The notes under the pieces were generated by a model that was not told the origin of the DNA, did not search any database, and saw only the letters and a list, made by a program, of their open reading frames with translations. Position numbers and translations under genes: made by a program. Positions 7,388 through 17,345 of a DNA stretch of 64,000 nt are shown piece by piece (position 1 is the first letter of the stretch; every line of letters starts with the position of its first letter). Origin of the DNA: Palleronia sediminis (GTDB lineage Bacteria > Pseudomonadota > Alphaproteobacteria > Rhodobacterales > Rhodobacteraceae); NCBI RefSeq assembly GCF_004358695.1, contig NZ_SNAA01000009.1, positions 62,001 to 126,000 of the forward strand. Reading direction: 5' to 3'.

Positions 7388-10363
7388 ATGCTCAAGAAAA
7401 AGACAAATGCAGCCCCCGCACGCGGCCGCGCCGCCGGGCTCGTGGGCCGGATCGCCGAAAAGACCGTCGACCGCCGCGCCTTCCTGCGCAGCTCGGGGCT
7501 TGCCGTGGGCGGGCTCGCCGCGCTCGGCGCCACGGGCGGCACCGTCACGCAGGCCAGCGCGCAGACCGCCGTCGACAACGCCGTGCAGACCGTCAAGACC
7601 GTCTGCACCCACTGCTCGGTCGGCTGCACCGTCATCGCCGAGGTCAGCAGCGGCGTCTGGACCGGGCAGGAGCCCGGCTGGGACAGCCCGTTCAACCTCG
7701 GGTCGCATTGCGCCAAGGGTGCCTCGGTGCGCGAGCACACCCATGGCGAGCGTCGCCTGAAATACCCCACCAAGCTCGTCAACGGCGAGTGGGTGCGCGT
7801 GAGTTGGGAAGAGGCCATCGACGAGATCGGCGGCCAGATGCTCGACATCCGCGAGAAAAGCGGCCCCGATTCGGTCTATTGGCTCGGTTCGGCCAAGCAC
7901 AACAACGAACAGGCCTACCTGCTGCGCAAGTTCGCCGCCTATTTCGGCACGAACAACGTCGACCACCAGGCGCGCATCTGCCACTCGACCACCGTTGCGG
8001 GCGTCGCGAATACATGGGGCTACGGCGCCATGACGAACTCGTATAACGACATCCACAACTCCAAGGCGATCTTCATCATCGGCGGCAACCCCGCCGAGGC
8101 GCATCCGGTGTCGCTGCTGCACCTGCTGAAGTCCAAGGAAGAGAACAACGCCCCGCTGATCGTCTGCGATCCGCGTTTCACCCGCACCGCGGCCCATGCC
8201 GACGAATTCGTGCGGTTCCGGCCCGGCACCGACGTGGCGCTGGTCTGGGGCATCCTCTACCACATCTTCGAGAACGGCTGGGAGGATCGGGAGTTCATCC
8301 GCACCCGCGTCTGGGGCATGGACCAGATCCGCGAGGAGGTCGCGCAATGGACCCCCGACAAGGTCGAGAACGTGACCGGCGTGCCCGGATCGCAGCTCGA
8401 GCGGGTGGCGCGCACGCTTGCCAACAACCGCCCCGGCACCGTGATCTGGTGCATGGGCGGCACCCAGCACACCAACGGCAACAACAACACCCGCGCCTAT
8501 TGCATCCTTCAGCTCGCGCTGGGGAACATGGGTCGCGCGGGCGGTGGCACGAACATCTTCCGCGGCCATGACAACGTGCAGGGCGCGACCGATCTCGGCG
8601 TCCTCGCCGACACGCTGCCGGGCTATTACGGCCTGTCGGACGGCTCCTGGGCCCATTGGGCCCGCGTCTGGGAAGAAGACCTCGACTGGCTGCGCGGCCG
8701 CTTTGCCGTGATGGAGGGGGCCGGCGCCGACGGGGCCGACCGCATGATGATGAACGAAAGCGGCATCACCGTGCCGCGCTGGTTCGACGGCGTGCTCGAG
8801 CCGGCCGAGAATCTCGACCAGCCCGACGCGGTCCGCGCCATGGTGTTCTGGGGCCATGCGCCCAACTCGCAGACGCGCCTGCCCGACATGCGCCGCGCGA
8901 TGAGCAAGCTCGACCTGCTGGTGGTCATCGACCCCTATCCGACGGTGACGGCCGTGCTTCAGGACCGCCAGGACGGCGTCTACCTGCTGCCCGCCTGCAC
9001 CCAGTTCGAGACCAGCGGCTCGGTCACGGCGTCGAACCGGTCGCTGCAATGGCGCGACAAGGTCGTGGACCCGATCTTCGAGTCCAAGCCCGACCACACC
9101 ATCATGAAGCTCTTCGCCGACAAGTTCGGGTTCACCGACCGGATGTTCCGCAATATCGAGATCAACGGCGACGAGCCGCTGATCGAGGACATCACCCGCG
9201 AATACAACCGCGGCATGTGGACCATCGGCTATACCGGCCAGTCGCCCGAGCGGCTCAAGACCCACATGGCCAACCAGCACACCTTCGACCGCACGACGCT
9301 GCGGGCGCTGGGCGGCCCGGCCGATGGCGACTATTACGGCCTGCCATGGCCGAGCTGGGGCACCGCCGAGATGAACCATCCCGGCTCGCCCAACCTCTAC
9401 GACATCTCGATCCCGGTGAAGGACGGGGGCATGGGCTTCCGCGCCCGCTTCGGGGTGGAGCGTGACGGCGACAACCTTCTGGCCGAGGGCGTGGCGCCCG
9501 TCGGGTCCGAGATCATGGACGGCTATCCCGAGTTCACGATGCAGATGCTCATCGACCTGGGCTGGGACGGCGACCTCACCGCCGAGGAACGCGCCACGAT
9601 CGAGACCATCGCCGGGGTGGATGCCAACCGCACCACCGATGTCGGCGAATCCGCCGAGGCCGGGCCCTACAACTCGGACGATCTCGAAAAGGTGGGCGCC
9701 GTCAACTGGAAGACCGACCTTTCGGGCGGCATCCAGCGCGTCGCGATCAAGCATGGCTGCGCCCCCTACGGCAACGCCAAGGCCCGCTGCGTCGTCTGGA
9801 CCTTCCCCGACCCGGTGCCCGTCCACCGCGAGCCGCTCTATACCCCGCGGCGCGATCTGGTGGCCGAGTATCCCACCTATGACGACAAGAAGTTCTGGCG
9901 CGTGCCGACCATGTATGCCTCGATCCAGCAGCAGGATTTCAGCAAGGAATATCCCATCGTGCTGACTTCGGGCCGCCTGGTCGAATACGAGGGCGGCGGC
10001 GACGAGACGCGGTCGAACCCGTGGCTCGCCGAGCTCCAGCAGGAGATGTTCGTCGAGGTGAACCCGCGCGACGCCAACGATCTGGGCATCCGCGACGGCA
10101 GCAACGTCTGGGTTCAGGGCCCCGAAGAGGGCCGCGTGCTGGTCAAGGCGATGGTGACGGAACGCGTCGCCCCCGGCGTGGCCTTCATGCCGTTCCACTT
10201 CGGCGGCTGGTACCAGGGCGAAGACCTTCGTCACAAATATCCCGAGGGGGCCGATCCGATCGTCCTCGGGGAATCGTGCAACACCGCGCAGACCTACGGC
10301 TACGACTCCGTCACCCAGATGCAGGAGACCAAGGCCACTCTCTGCAAGATCTGGGCTGCGTAA
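7388..10363 (+). CDS. fdhA: Formate dehydrogenase catalytic (alpha) subunit, cysteine type
   Basis: A 991-aa periplasmic molybdo/tungsto-bis-MGD enzyme that oxidises formate to CO2. It has a Tat leader with R29-R-A-F-L-R34 and an N-terminal [4Fe-4S] site C73-x2-C76-x3-C80...C108. The active-site segment is DHQARICHSTTVAG with Cys198, where E. coli FdnG has selenocysteine 196; the codon is TGC, so no Sec machinery is needed. Typical MGD-binding stretches follow (GGNPAEAHP, GGTQHTNGNNN, MGRAGGGTNIFRGHDNVQGATD) and the C-terminal dinucleotide-binding-like domain. It is preceded by chaperone and Tat genes and followed after 14 bp by the beta subunit. Confidence 0.97.
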   Translation: MLKKKTNAAPARGRAAGLVGRIAEKTVDRRAFLRSSGLAVGGLAALGATGGTVTQASAQTAVDNAVQTVKTVCTHCSVGCTVIAEVSSGVWTGQEPGWDSPFNLGSHCAKGASVREHTHGERRLKYPTKLVNGEWVRVSWEEAIDEIGGQMLDIREKSGPDSVYWLGSAKHNNEQAYLLRKFAAYFGTNNVDHQARICHSTTVAGVANTWGYGAMTNSYNDIHNSKAIFIIGGNPAEAHPVSLLHLLKSKEENNAPLIVCDPRFTRTAAHADEFVRFRPGTDVALVWGILYHIFENGWEDREFIRTRVWGMDQIREEVAQWTPDKVENVTGVPGSQLERVARTLANNRPGTVIWCMGGTQHTNGNNNTRAYCILQLALGNMGRAGGGTNIFRGHDNVQGATDLGVLADTLPGYYGLSDGSWAHWARVWEEDLDWLRGRFAVMEGAGADGADRMMMNESGITVPRWFDGVLEPAENLDQPDAVRAMVFWGHAPNSQTRLPDMRRAMSKLDLLVVIDPYPTVTAVLQDRQDGVYLLPACTQFETSGSVTASNRSLQWRDKVVDPIFESKPDHTIMKLFADKFGFTDRMFRNIEINGDEPLIEDITREYNRGMWTIGYTGQSPERLKTHMANQHTFDRTTLRALGGPADGDYYGLPWPSWGTAEMNHPGSPNLYDISIPVKDGGMGFRARFGVERDGDNLLAEGVAPVGSEIMDGYPEFTMQMLIDLGWDGDLTAEERATIETIAGVDANRTTDVGESAEAGPYNSDDLEKVGAVNWKTDLSGGIQRVAIKHGCAPYGNAKARCVVWTFPDPVPVHREPLYTPRRDLVAEYPTYDDKKFWRVPTMYASIQQQDFSKEYPIVLTSGRLVEYEGGGDETRSNPWLAELQQEMFVEVNPRDANDLGIRDGSNVWVQGPEEGRVLVKAMVTERVAPGVAFMPFHFGGWYQGEDLRHKYPEGADPIVLGESCNTAQTYGYDSVTQMQETKATLCKIWAA

Positions 10364-10377
10364 GGGAGGAATGAGAC

Positions 10378-10971
10378 ATGGCAAGAGCTAAGTTTCTCTG
10401 CGATGCCGAACGATGCATCGAGTGCAACGCCTGCGTCACCGCATGCAAGAACGAGCACGAGGTGCCCTGGGGCATCAACCGCCGGCGCGTGGTGACGATC
10501 CAGGACGGCAAGCCGGGCGAGCGGTCGATCTCGGTCGCCTGCATGCACTGCTCGGACGCGCCCTGCATGGCGGTCTGCCCGGTGGACTGCTTCTACCAGA
10601 CCGCCGACGGCATCGTGCTGCATTCCAAGGATCTGTGCATCGGCTGCGGATATTGCTTCTACGCGTGCCCCTTCGGCGCGCCGCAATACCCGCAGGCGGG
10701 CAATTTCGGCAGCCGCGGCAAGATGGACAAATGCACCTTCTGCGCCGGCGGGCCCGAAACGGACATGTCCGAGATCGAGTTCCAGAAATACGGCCGCAAC
10801 CGGATCGCCGAGGGCAAGCTGCCCATCTGCGCCGAGATGTGCTCGACCAAGGCGCTGCTGGCGGGCGATGGCGACGACGTGTCGGCCGTCTATCGCGAGC
10901 GTGTCGTGGCCCGCGGCTTCGGCTCGGGCGCCTGGGGCTGGGGCACCGCCTACGACCAGAAGGGCGGCTGA
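10378..10971 (+). CDS. fdhB: Formate dehydrogenase iron-sulfur (beta) subunit
   Basis: A 197-aa four-cluster ferredoxin subunit. Cys motifs are CIECNACVTAC, CMHCSDAPCMAVCP, CIGCGYCFYACP and CTFCAGG...CAEMC, giving four [4Fe-4S] clusters that carry electrons from the alpha subunit toward the membrane. It has no signal peptide of its own and would be exported through the Tat system bound to alpha. It lacks the C-terminal membrane anchor of E. coli FdnH, as usual for FDH3-type beta subunits. A GGGAGGA site lies just upstream. The gene is 14 bp after fdhA. Confidence 0.96.
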   Translation: MARAKFLCDAERCIECNACVTACKNEHEVPWGINRRRVVTIQDGKPGERSISVACMHCSDAPCMAVCPVDCFYQTADGIVLHSKDLCIGCGYCFYACPFGAPQYPQAGNFGSRGKMDKCTFCAGGPETDMSEIEFQKYGRNRIAEGKLPICAEMCSTKALLAGDGDDVSAVYRERVVARGFGSGAWGWGTAYDQKGG

Positions 10972-11075
10972 GCCGTCGGAACGCGGCCGGGCCCCGCGGC
11001 GGGCCCGGCCAGCCGCTGCCGATCCGGCATCGGGGGCGGGCCTGAGGTCCGCCCTTTCGCGCAATGGAGTTCACG

Positions 11076-12341
11076 ATGACGACGATTACACGCCTCATGC
11101 TCGCGCTGTCGCTGGTCTTCGCAGGCGCGCTTGCCGCCCCCGCGCAGGACTACCAGACCGAGATGGTCCCCCCCGACGCCACCGCCGAGATGCCGGGCCA
11201 GACGCTCGAAGATATCCTGGCGCGGCAGGAGGGGCTGACCGGTCACGGCCGAGAGCCCCGCGATTTCGAGGCGGCTGTCGACAACGCGGCCTCGGGCCCG
11301 CTGGGCACGCTCGGCGGGATCTCGGATTCGGTGATGTGGGACGGCCTGCGCTTCGGCACCGCGCCCGACATGCGCGTGTCGGCCGGCGGCGATGTCGCCA
11401 AGGTCATCATGCAGGATGGCGGCATGTGGTGGTGGGATTTCCGCGCCGGCCAACTGGCCACATGGGGCGGCTACTGGCTGCTGGCCGTGATCGGGCTGAT
11501 TGCGGTGTTCTATTTCGTCAAGGGCCGCATCAAGATCTCGGGCGGCCTGTCGGGGCGCGAGATCCTGCGCTTTGACTGGGTCGAGCGGTTCGGCCATTGG
11601 CTCATCGCCAGTTCCTTTTTGATCCTCGGTGTAACGGGGCTACTGCAACTCTATGCGCGCAAGCTGTTGATGACCCCGCCCGACACGCCCGGCGATCTCG
11701 GCAACGTGCTGGCGCGGCAGGACGGGTTCTCGGCCGCCACCGTGCTTGGCTATACCAAGTGGATCCACAACAATATCAGCTGGGCCTTCATGATCGGGAT
11801 CGTCATGATCTTCGTGCTGTGGATCGCCCATAACATCCCCAACAAGACCGACCTGAAATGGCTGGCCAAGGGCGGCGGCTTCATCGGCAACACGCACCCC
11901 CCCGCCAAGAAGTTCAACGCCGGGCAAAAGCTGATCTTCTGGTCGGTCATCCTGCTGGGCGGGTCGATCTCGGTCTCGGGGCTGTCGCTGCTGTTTCCAT
12001 ACCAACTGCCCATGTTCGAGCCGACATTCGCCAAGCTCAACGATTTTGGCATTCCCGAGCTTCTGGGCCGCGCGCAACCCTTTCCGGGCGAGCTGACCCC
12101 CCAGGAAGAGATGCAATACGCACAGCTTTGGCATTCCATCGTCAGCTTCGTGCTGCTCGGCATCGTGATCGCGCATATCTATATCGGCTCGATCGGGATG
12201 CAGGGTGCCTGGGCCGCGATGGGCCGGGGCCGCGTCGATTACAACTGGGCCAAGGATCACCACTCGCTCTGGGTCGAAGAGGTCGAGGCCCGCCAGGAGG
12301 GCAAGGCCGGTCGACCCAAGGCCGCCACCCCGGCGGAGTGA
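11076..12341 (+). CDS. fdhC: Formate dehydrogenase cytochrome b (gamma) subunit
   Basis: A 421-aa inner-membrane subunit. A signal peptide (residues 1-21) precedes a periplasmic segment of about 110 residues that is longer than in FdnI. Five hydrophobic segments follow at about 130-147, 173-193, 233-252, 285-306 and 354-373. Histidines RFGHW, KWIHNN, WIAHN, LWHS and IAHIY lie in or beside the helices and are candidate ligands for two b haems. It passes electrons from the beta subunit to quinone. ATG 11076 is preferred over 11064 because the AATGGAGT stretch then serves as ribosome-binding site. The charged, Pro-containing tail is cytoplasmic. Confidence 0.94.
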   Translation: MTTITRLMLALSLVFAGALAAPAQDYQTEMVPPDATAEMPGQTLEDILARQEGLTGHGREPRDFEAAVDNAASGPLGTLGGISDSVMWDGLRFGTAPDMRVSAGGDVAKVIMQDGGMWWWDFRAGQLATWGGYWLLAVIGLIAVFYFVKGRIKISGGLSGREILRFDWVERFGHWLIASSFLILGVTGLLQLYARKLLMTPPDTPGDLGNVLARQDGFSAATVLGYTKWIHNNISWAFMIGIVMIFVLWIAHNIPNKTDLKWLAKGGGFIGNTHPPAKKFNAGQKLIFWSVILLGGSISVSGLSLLFPYQLPMFEPTFAKLNDFGIPELLGRAQPFPGELTPQEEMQYAQLWHSIVSFVLLGIVIAHIYIGSIGMQGAWAAMGRGRVDYNWAKDHHSLWVEEVEARQEGKAGRPKAATPAE

Positions 12342-12349
12342 TCGCGCCG

Positions 12350-13645
12350 ATGCGGCGGCTCGCGCTCGCATTCGCGGCGTCGCTGGCCGCCGCCCCGCTT
12401 TGGGCCGATCCGGCCGCGACGCTGGTCGGCCATGGCGGGCCGGTCATGGATATCGACGTGCGCGCCGACCGCGTGCTGACGGCCAGTTTCGACTATGCCG
12501 CCGGGCTGTGGCGCCTCTCCGATCCCGAAACCCCCGTCTGGCTGGACGGGCACCGCGCCGCGGTCAACGCCGTCGCGTTTCTCGATGACGCGAGGGCGCT
12601 GTCGGGGGGCGACGATTTCGACGCGATCCTGTGGGATCTCGACCGCGCGCAGCCGATCCGCCGGTTCACGGGGCACAAGGGCAAGGTTGTCGCGGTCGCC
12701 CCTTCGCCGGACGGGGCGCGCCTTGCCACGGCAAGCTGGGACGGCACCGCGCGCATCTGGGACATGGCCACGGGCGCGGTGCTGGCCACGCTCGACGCGC
12801 ATCGCGGCCCGGTCAACGATATCGCCTGGGGGCAGGGTGCGCTGTTCACCGCCAGTCAGGACGGGCGCATCCTCGAATGGGATCCCGCGGACTGGAGTCT
12901 CGTGCGCGTCGTGGCCGAGCACGGGTTCGGCATCAACGTGCTGGCGCTGGACGAGGCGGCGGGGTGGCTGGCCTTTGGCGCGCTCGACGGGGGAACGCGG
13001 GTGCTGGCCCTGTCCGACCTGGCGCCGCTGGCCGACCTGACCGCCGACCGCCGCCCGGTCCTCGCACTCGCCCTTTCGCCCGATGGCGCACGGCTGGCCG
13101 TGGGCGACGGCGAAGGTTACCTGATGGTCGTGGCGACCGCCGACTGGTCGGTCGAGCGTGACATTCGCGCCGCGCTGAACGGCCCCGTCTGGGCGCTGGC
13201 CTTCGCCGATGGCGACACGGTGATTTCGGGCGGGATCTCGGATGCGGCCACGATCTGGCCGCTGGGCAGCGACGTCGCGCGCCCCGATACGGCCGAAACC
13301 GCGCGCGCCTTTCAGGCCGATCCCGCGACGCTCGGCAATGGCGAGCGGCAGTTCCAGCGCAAATGCTCGGTCTGCCATACGCTGACCGGCGACACGGCCC
13401 GCCGCGCCGGCCCGTCGCTGGAAAATGTCTTTGGCCGTCGCGCCGGCACCTATCCGGGCTATGCCTATTCCGACGCGCTTGCCGGGTCGGACATCGTCTG
13501 GACCGCCGAGACCGTCGCCCGCCTGTTCGAGATCGGCCCCGACCACATGACACCGGGCAGCAAGATGCCCATGCAGCAGATCGCTTCGGCGCAGGACCGT
13601 GCCGACCTGATCGAGTTTCTCGAAATCGCAACACGCCCGGAGTGA
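12350..13645 (+). CDS. Exported WD40 beta-propeller/cytochrome c fusion protein
   Basis: A 431-aa protein with a signal peptide (LALAFAASLAAAPLWA). About seven WD40-type repeats come next (LVGHGGPVMDI, LDGHRAAVNAV, FTGHKGKVVAV, LDAHRGPVNDI, with GTARIWD and DAILWDL ends). From about residue 320 there is a class I cytochrome c domain with C339-S-V-C342-H343, a downstream GPSLENVFGRRAGTYPGYAYS segment and a probable Met ligand in TPGSKMPM. It would sit in the periplasm and bind one haem. ATG 12350 lies 8 bp after the fdhC stop; a GTG at 12338 overlapping that stop is an alternative. Its place in the operon suggests an electron acceptor or docking partner for FDH. Confidence 0.88.
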   Translation: MRRLALAFAASLAAAPLWADPAATLVGHGGPVMDIDVRADRVLTASFDYAAGLWRLSDPETPVWLDGHRAAVNAVAFLDDARALSGGDDFDAILWDLDRAQPIRRFTGHKGKVVAVAPSPDGARLATASWDGTARIWDMATGAVLATLDAHRGPVNDIAWGQGALFTASQDGRILEWDPADWSLVRVVAEHGFGINVLALDEAAGWLAFGALDGGTRVLALSDLAPLADLTADRRPVLALALSPDGARLAVGDGEGYLMVVATADWSVERDIRAALNGPVWALAFADGDTVISGGISDAATIWPLGSDVARPDTAETARAFQADPATLGNGERQFQRKCSVCHTLTGDTARRAGPSLENVFGRRAGTYPGYAYSDALAGSDIVWTAETVARLFEIGPDHMTPGSKMPMQQIASAQDRADLIEFLEIATRPE

Positions 13646-13651
13646 CCCGCC

Positions 13652-13789
13652 ATGAAGATGATCGTTCTCGGAACCCTCGCCAGCTTTGCCATCGCCGCCG
13701 TGGCCTGGTTCGTGCTCGACACCATCCCCTATAGCAGCGCCGACAGGGGGACCGTCGGCGGGTCGGTCCGGCTCGACGGCACCGACTGA
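13652..13789 (+). CDS. 45-aa single-pass membrane protein
   Basis: A short ORF beginning MKMIVLGTLASFAIAAVAWFV, one clear transmembrane helix, followed by a short polar tail (SSADRGTVGGSVRLDGTD). It starts 6 bp after the WD40-cytochrome stop and uses the same strand, so it looks like the last gene of the fdh operon. No family is recognised. The pattern of conserved-looking hydrophobic helix plus polar tail is consistent with a small accessory subunit of a membrane complex, which is inference. Confidence 0.6.
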   Translation: MKMIVLGTLASFAIAAVAWFVLDTIPYSSADRGTVGGSVRLDGTD

Positions 13790-13852
13790 GCCGCCGCTTG
13801 CGCGGGGCGGCCGCGCGGCGCACCATCCCCCGGCACGATGGCCGGAGGGTTC

Positions 13853-15043
13853 ATGCCCCGTTTCACCCGCAGCTTTACCCAGCAGGAGCCTTTGCCCCCC
13901 GAGGCGCAACGCGCCGCGCTGGCGGTGATGCAATCGGGGCGGCTGCACCGCTATAACACCGCGCCCGGCGAACGGTCCGAGGCCGCGGCGCTCGAGGCCG
14001 AGTTCGCGGAATGGCAGGGCGCGCGTTTCTGCCTCGCGGTCGGATCGGGCGGGCAGGCGATGCAGATCGCACTGCGCGCCGGCGGGGTCGGGCCGGGGGA
14101 TAGCGTTCTCACCAATGCCTTCACGCTGGCCCCGGTGCCCGGCGCGATCGCGGCGGTGGGGGCGCGACCGGTGCTGGTCGAGATCACGCCCGACCTCGTG
14201 CTCGACCTCGACGACCTTGCGGCGCGGGCCGCCGCCAGCGGCGCGCGGGTCCTGCTGCTGTCGCATATGCGCGGGCATCTGTGCGACATGGAGGCGCTGA
14301 TGGCGCTGGCGGATCGGCTGGGCCTGACCGTGATCGAGGATTGCGCCCACACGATGGGCGCGCGGTTCAAGGGGCGCCGCGCGGGCGGGTTCGGGCGCGC
14401 GGCCTGTTTTTCGACCCAGACCTACAAGCATATCAATTCGGGCGAGGGCGGGCTGCTGACCACCGACGACGCAAATCTCGCCGCGCGCGCCACGATCCTG
14501 TCGGGCAGCTACATGCTGTATGACCGGCACGGCGCGGGGCCCGATCCGGCGGCATTTGTCGATATCCGGCTCGACACGCCCAACATGTCCGCGCGGATGG
14601 ACAATCTGCGTGCCGCGGTGCTGCGCCCGCAACTGGCGACGCTCGAGGCGAATGTCGCGCGATGGGGGGGCTTGTACGACCGGCTGGCGCGGGGGTTGCA
14701 GGGCATTCCGGGCGTGGCGTTGCCCCGCGCGGTCGAGGGGGCCGCGCGGGTGGGCTCGTCGCTGCAGTTCCGGCTCGACGGAATCGATGCCGGGGCCGCG
14801 CGCGCCGTGGTGGCGCAGGCCGCCGCCGAGGGGGTGGAGCTCAAATGGTTCGGCGCGCCCGAGCCCGCCGGGTTCACCTCGGCCCATCCGAGCTGGCGCT
14901 ATGTCGCGGCGCAGCACATGCCCGCGACCGACAGCATCCTTGCCGGGCTGTTCGACCTGCGCCTGCCGCTGACCTTCACGCCCGAGGATTGCGACGTGAT
15001 CGCCGCGGTGATCGCGGAGGCGATTGCCAAGGCGACGGGATAG
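13853..15043 (+). CDS. DegT/DnrJ/EryC1/StrS family aminotransferase
   Basis: A 396-aa PLP-dependent fold-type I enzyme. Seen are the cofactor segment VGSGGQAMQIAL, the aspartate motif VIEDCAHTMGA and the Schiff-base lysine in STQTYKHINSGEGG. The family usually transaminates nucleotide-linked keto sugars, but no sugar-pathway genes lie nearby, so the substrate is unknown. ATG 13853 is chosen because GGAGGG precedes it by a few bases; an upstream in-frame ATG (13838) would overlap that site. The gene is separated from the fdh operon by 63 bp and converges with the GNAT gene. Confidence 0.85.
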   Translation: MPRFTRSFTQQEPLPPEAQRAALAVMQSGRLHRYNTAPGERSEAAALEAEFAEWQGARFCLAVGSGGQAMQIALRAGGVGPGDSVLTNAFTLAPVPGAIAAVGARPVLVEITPDLVLDLDDLAARAAASGARVLLLSHMRGHLCDMEALMALADRLGLTVIEDCAHTMGARFKGRRAGGFGRAACFSTQTYKHINSGEGGLLTTDDANLAARATILSGSYMLYDRHGAGPDPAAFVDIRLDTPNMSARMDNLRAAVLRPQLATLEANVARWGGLYDRLARGLQGIPGVALPRAVEGAARVGSSLQFRLDGIDAGAARAVVAQAAAEGVELKWFGAPEPAGFTSAHPSWRYVAAQHMPATDSILAGLFDLRLPLTFTPEDCDVIAAVIAEAIAKATG

Positions 15044-15055
15044 GCCCGAAGGCGG

Positions 15056-15673
15056 TCAAAGCAGCGGCACATGCGGGGCGGCGGCACGGTCGAGCGTGCC
15101 GTCGAACCGCGGATCGACCATGATTTCGACCTGCCGCCGCGTGGCGGCAAAGCCCGCGCCCTGGTAGAACCGCAGCGCATGCGGGCTGTCGAGCGTGCAG
15201 GTCTGCACGGTGAACGCCTCGATCGGGCCGGCAAAGGCGCGGTCGAACGACCTGGCGACCAGCCAGCGGCCGATGCCGCGCCCCGCGAACCGCCCCGACA
15301 GTCCCAGAAAGGCGAGGCAGGGCCGGCCCGGCAGGCGAAAGTCGAGCTCGAGCAGGCCCGCGGCCTCGTCATCCACCGTCACGCGGTAGATCTCGACCAA
15401 CGGATCGGCTAGCAGCGCCGACAGCGTCCGCGTGTCCATATGCAGGCGCGATTGCCATAGCCAGTCGCGCCCGATCTCGGCGAAAAGCCTGCGATAGGTC
15501 TCGGGCGACATGGTGCGGTCGCGGTGCAGCGCCACGCCCTCGGGCGCGGGGCCGGCAGGCGTATCGGGGGGGCTGCGGCGTTCGAGATGGGTGACGACGG
15601 CCGCGACATGGCCCGAAGGCAGGTCGTAGAGGCCGGGCGACAGGGCGGGGGGGCGTGAGGGCGATTCGGTCAT
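15056..15673 (-). CDS. GNAT family N-acetyltransferase
   Basis: A 205-aa protein with the acetyl-CoA loop FAGRGIGRWLV and the C-terminal HALRFYQGAGF motif of GNAT enzymes, preceded by a central EIYRVTVDDEAAGLLELDF strand pair. The first 40 residues are Pro/Ser-rich and poorly conserved in appearance. The substrate cannot be deduced. It ends 12 bp from the convergent aminotransferase gene and is preceded by a 358-bp non-coding gap. Confidence 0.85.
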   Translation of the reverse strand: MTESPSRPPALSPGLYDLPSGHVAAVVTHLERRSPPDTPAGPAPEGVALHRDRTMSPETYRRLFAEIGRDWLWQSRLHMDTRTLSALLADPLVEIYRVTVDDEAAGLLELDFRLPGRPCLAFLGLSGRFAGRGIGRWLVARSFDRAFAGPIEAFTVQTCTLDSPHALRFYQGAGFAATRRQVEIMVDPRFDGTLDRAAAPHVPLL

Positions 15674-16031
15674 GCGCGCGACATTAGCGCGGGGCGCCCC
15701 CGCTGTTCGACCCCCGTTCGCGGGTGCGATGCACATGCGACCGCCCGGCATCCGCCAGTCTCGGCGGGCCGGGTCGGTCCGTGGTCTTGGGGGAACGGCG
15801 CCGTTCACTGTATGGAGTGGCGCCGTTCCGTGGCGTACCGGTCAGCGATCCGCATCGGGGCGTCCGCCGCATCCGGTTGTCAGCCCGGACGCGTCGATCG
15901 GTGGACCGGGGCGGCCGATGAGCCGCCCCCCTTGGATCTGTCCGCCACGGGTCGTAAGGCCGGGGCGCGGGAGCTCTTGCCCCCGTCATAGCGCCCTGCC
16001 GGTTAAGATCGCGTAACCGCCGCGCACGCCT
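15674..16031. other. 358-bp non-coding gap between enolase and GNAT genes
   Basis: Both flanking genes are on the minus strand, so this gap contains the end of the enolase transcript and the GNAT promoter. I see no plausible gene on either strand. It contains a conspicuous inverted repeat (15792-15829, listed separately) and a small GC hairpin at 15689-15703. No T-rich tract follows the inverted repeat, so it is not a classic terminator. Confidence 0.5.
15792..15829. repeat. Perfect 11-bp inverted repeat containing a 14-bp palindrome
   Basis: GGAACGGCGCC (15792-15802) is repeated in inverse orientation at 15819-15829 with a 16-bp spacer. The left arm is itself the core of a 14-bp palindrome, GAACGGCGCCGTTC (15793-15806). 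This arrangement (two half sites plus a full palindrome) is suggestive of a regulator binding site upstream of the minus-strand GNAT gene, whose start is 120 bp away. The identity of any regulator is unknown. Confidence 0.6.

Positions 16032-17345
<1,314 letters not shown>

Noticed and set aside
6989-10384. 1131-aa open frame antisense to fdhA
   Set aside because: Shadow of the high-GC codon use; the plus strand carries unmistakable FdhA motifs and the antisense translation is low-complexity (AVGADGLDG...).
12257-14917. 886-aa antisense frame over the WD40-cytochrome and aminotransferase genes
   Set aside because: Same high-GC artefact; opposite strand has full domain matches.
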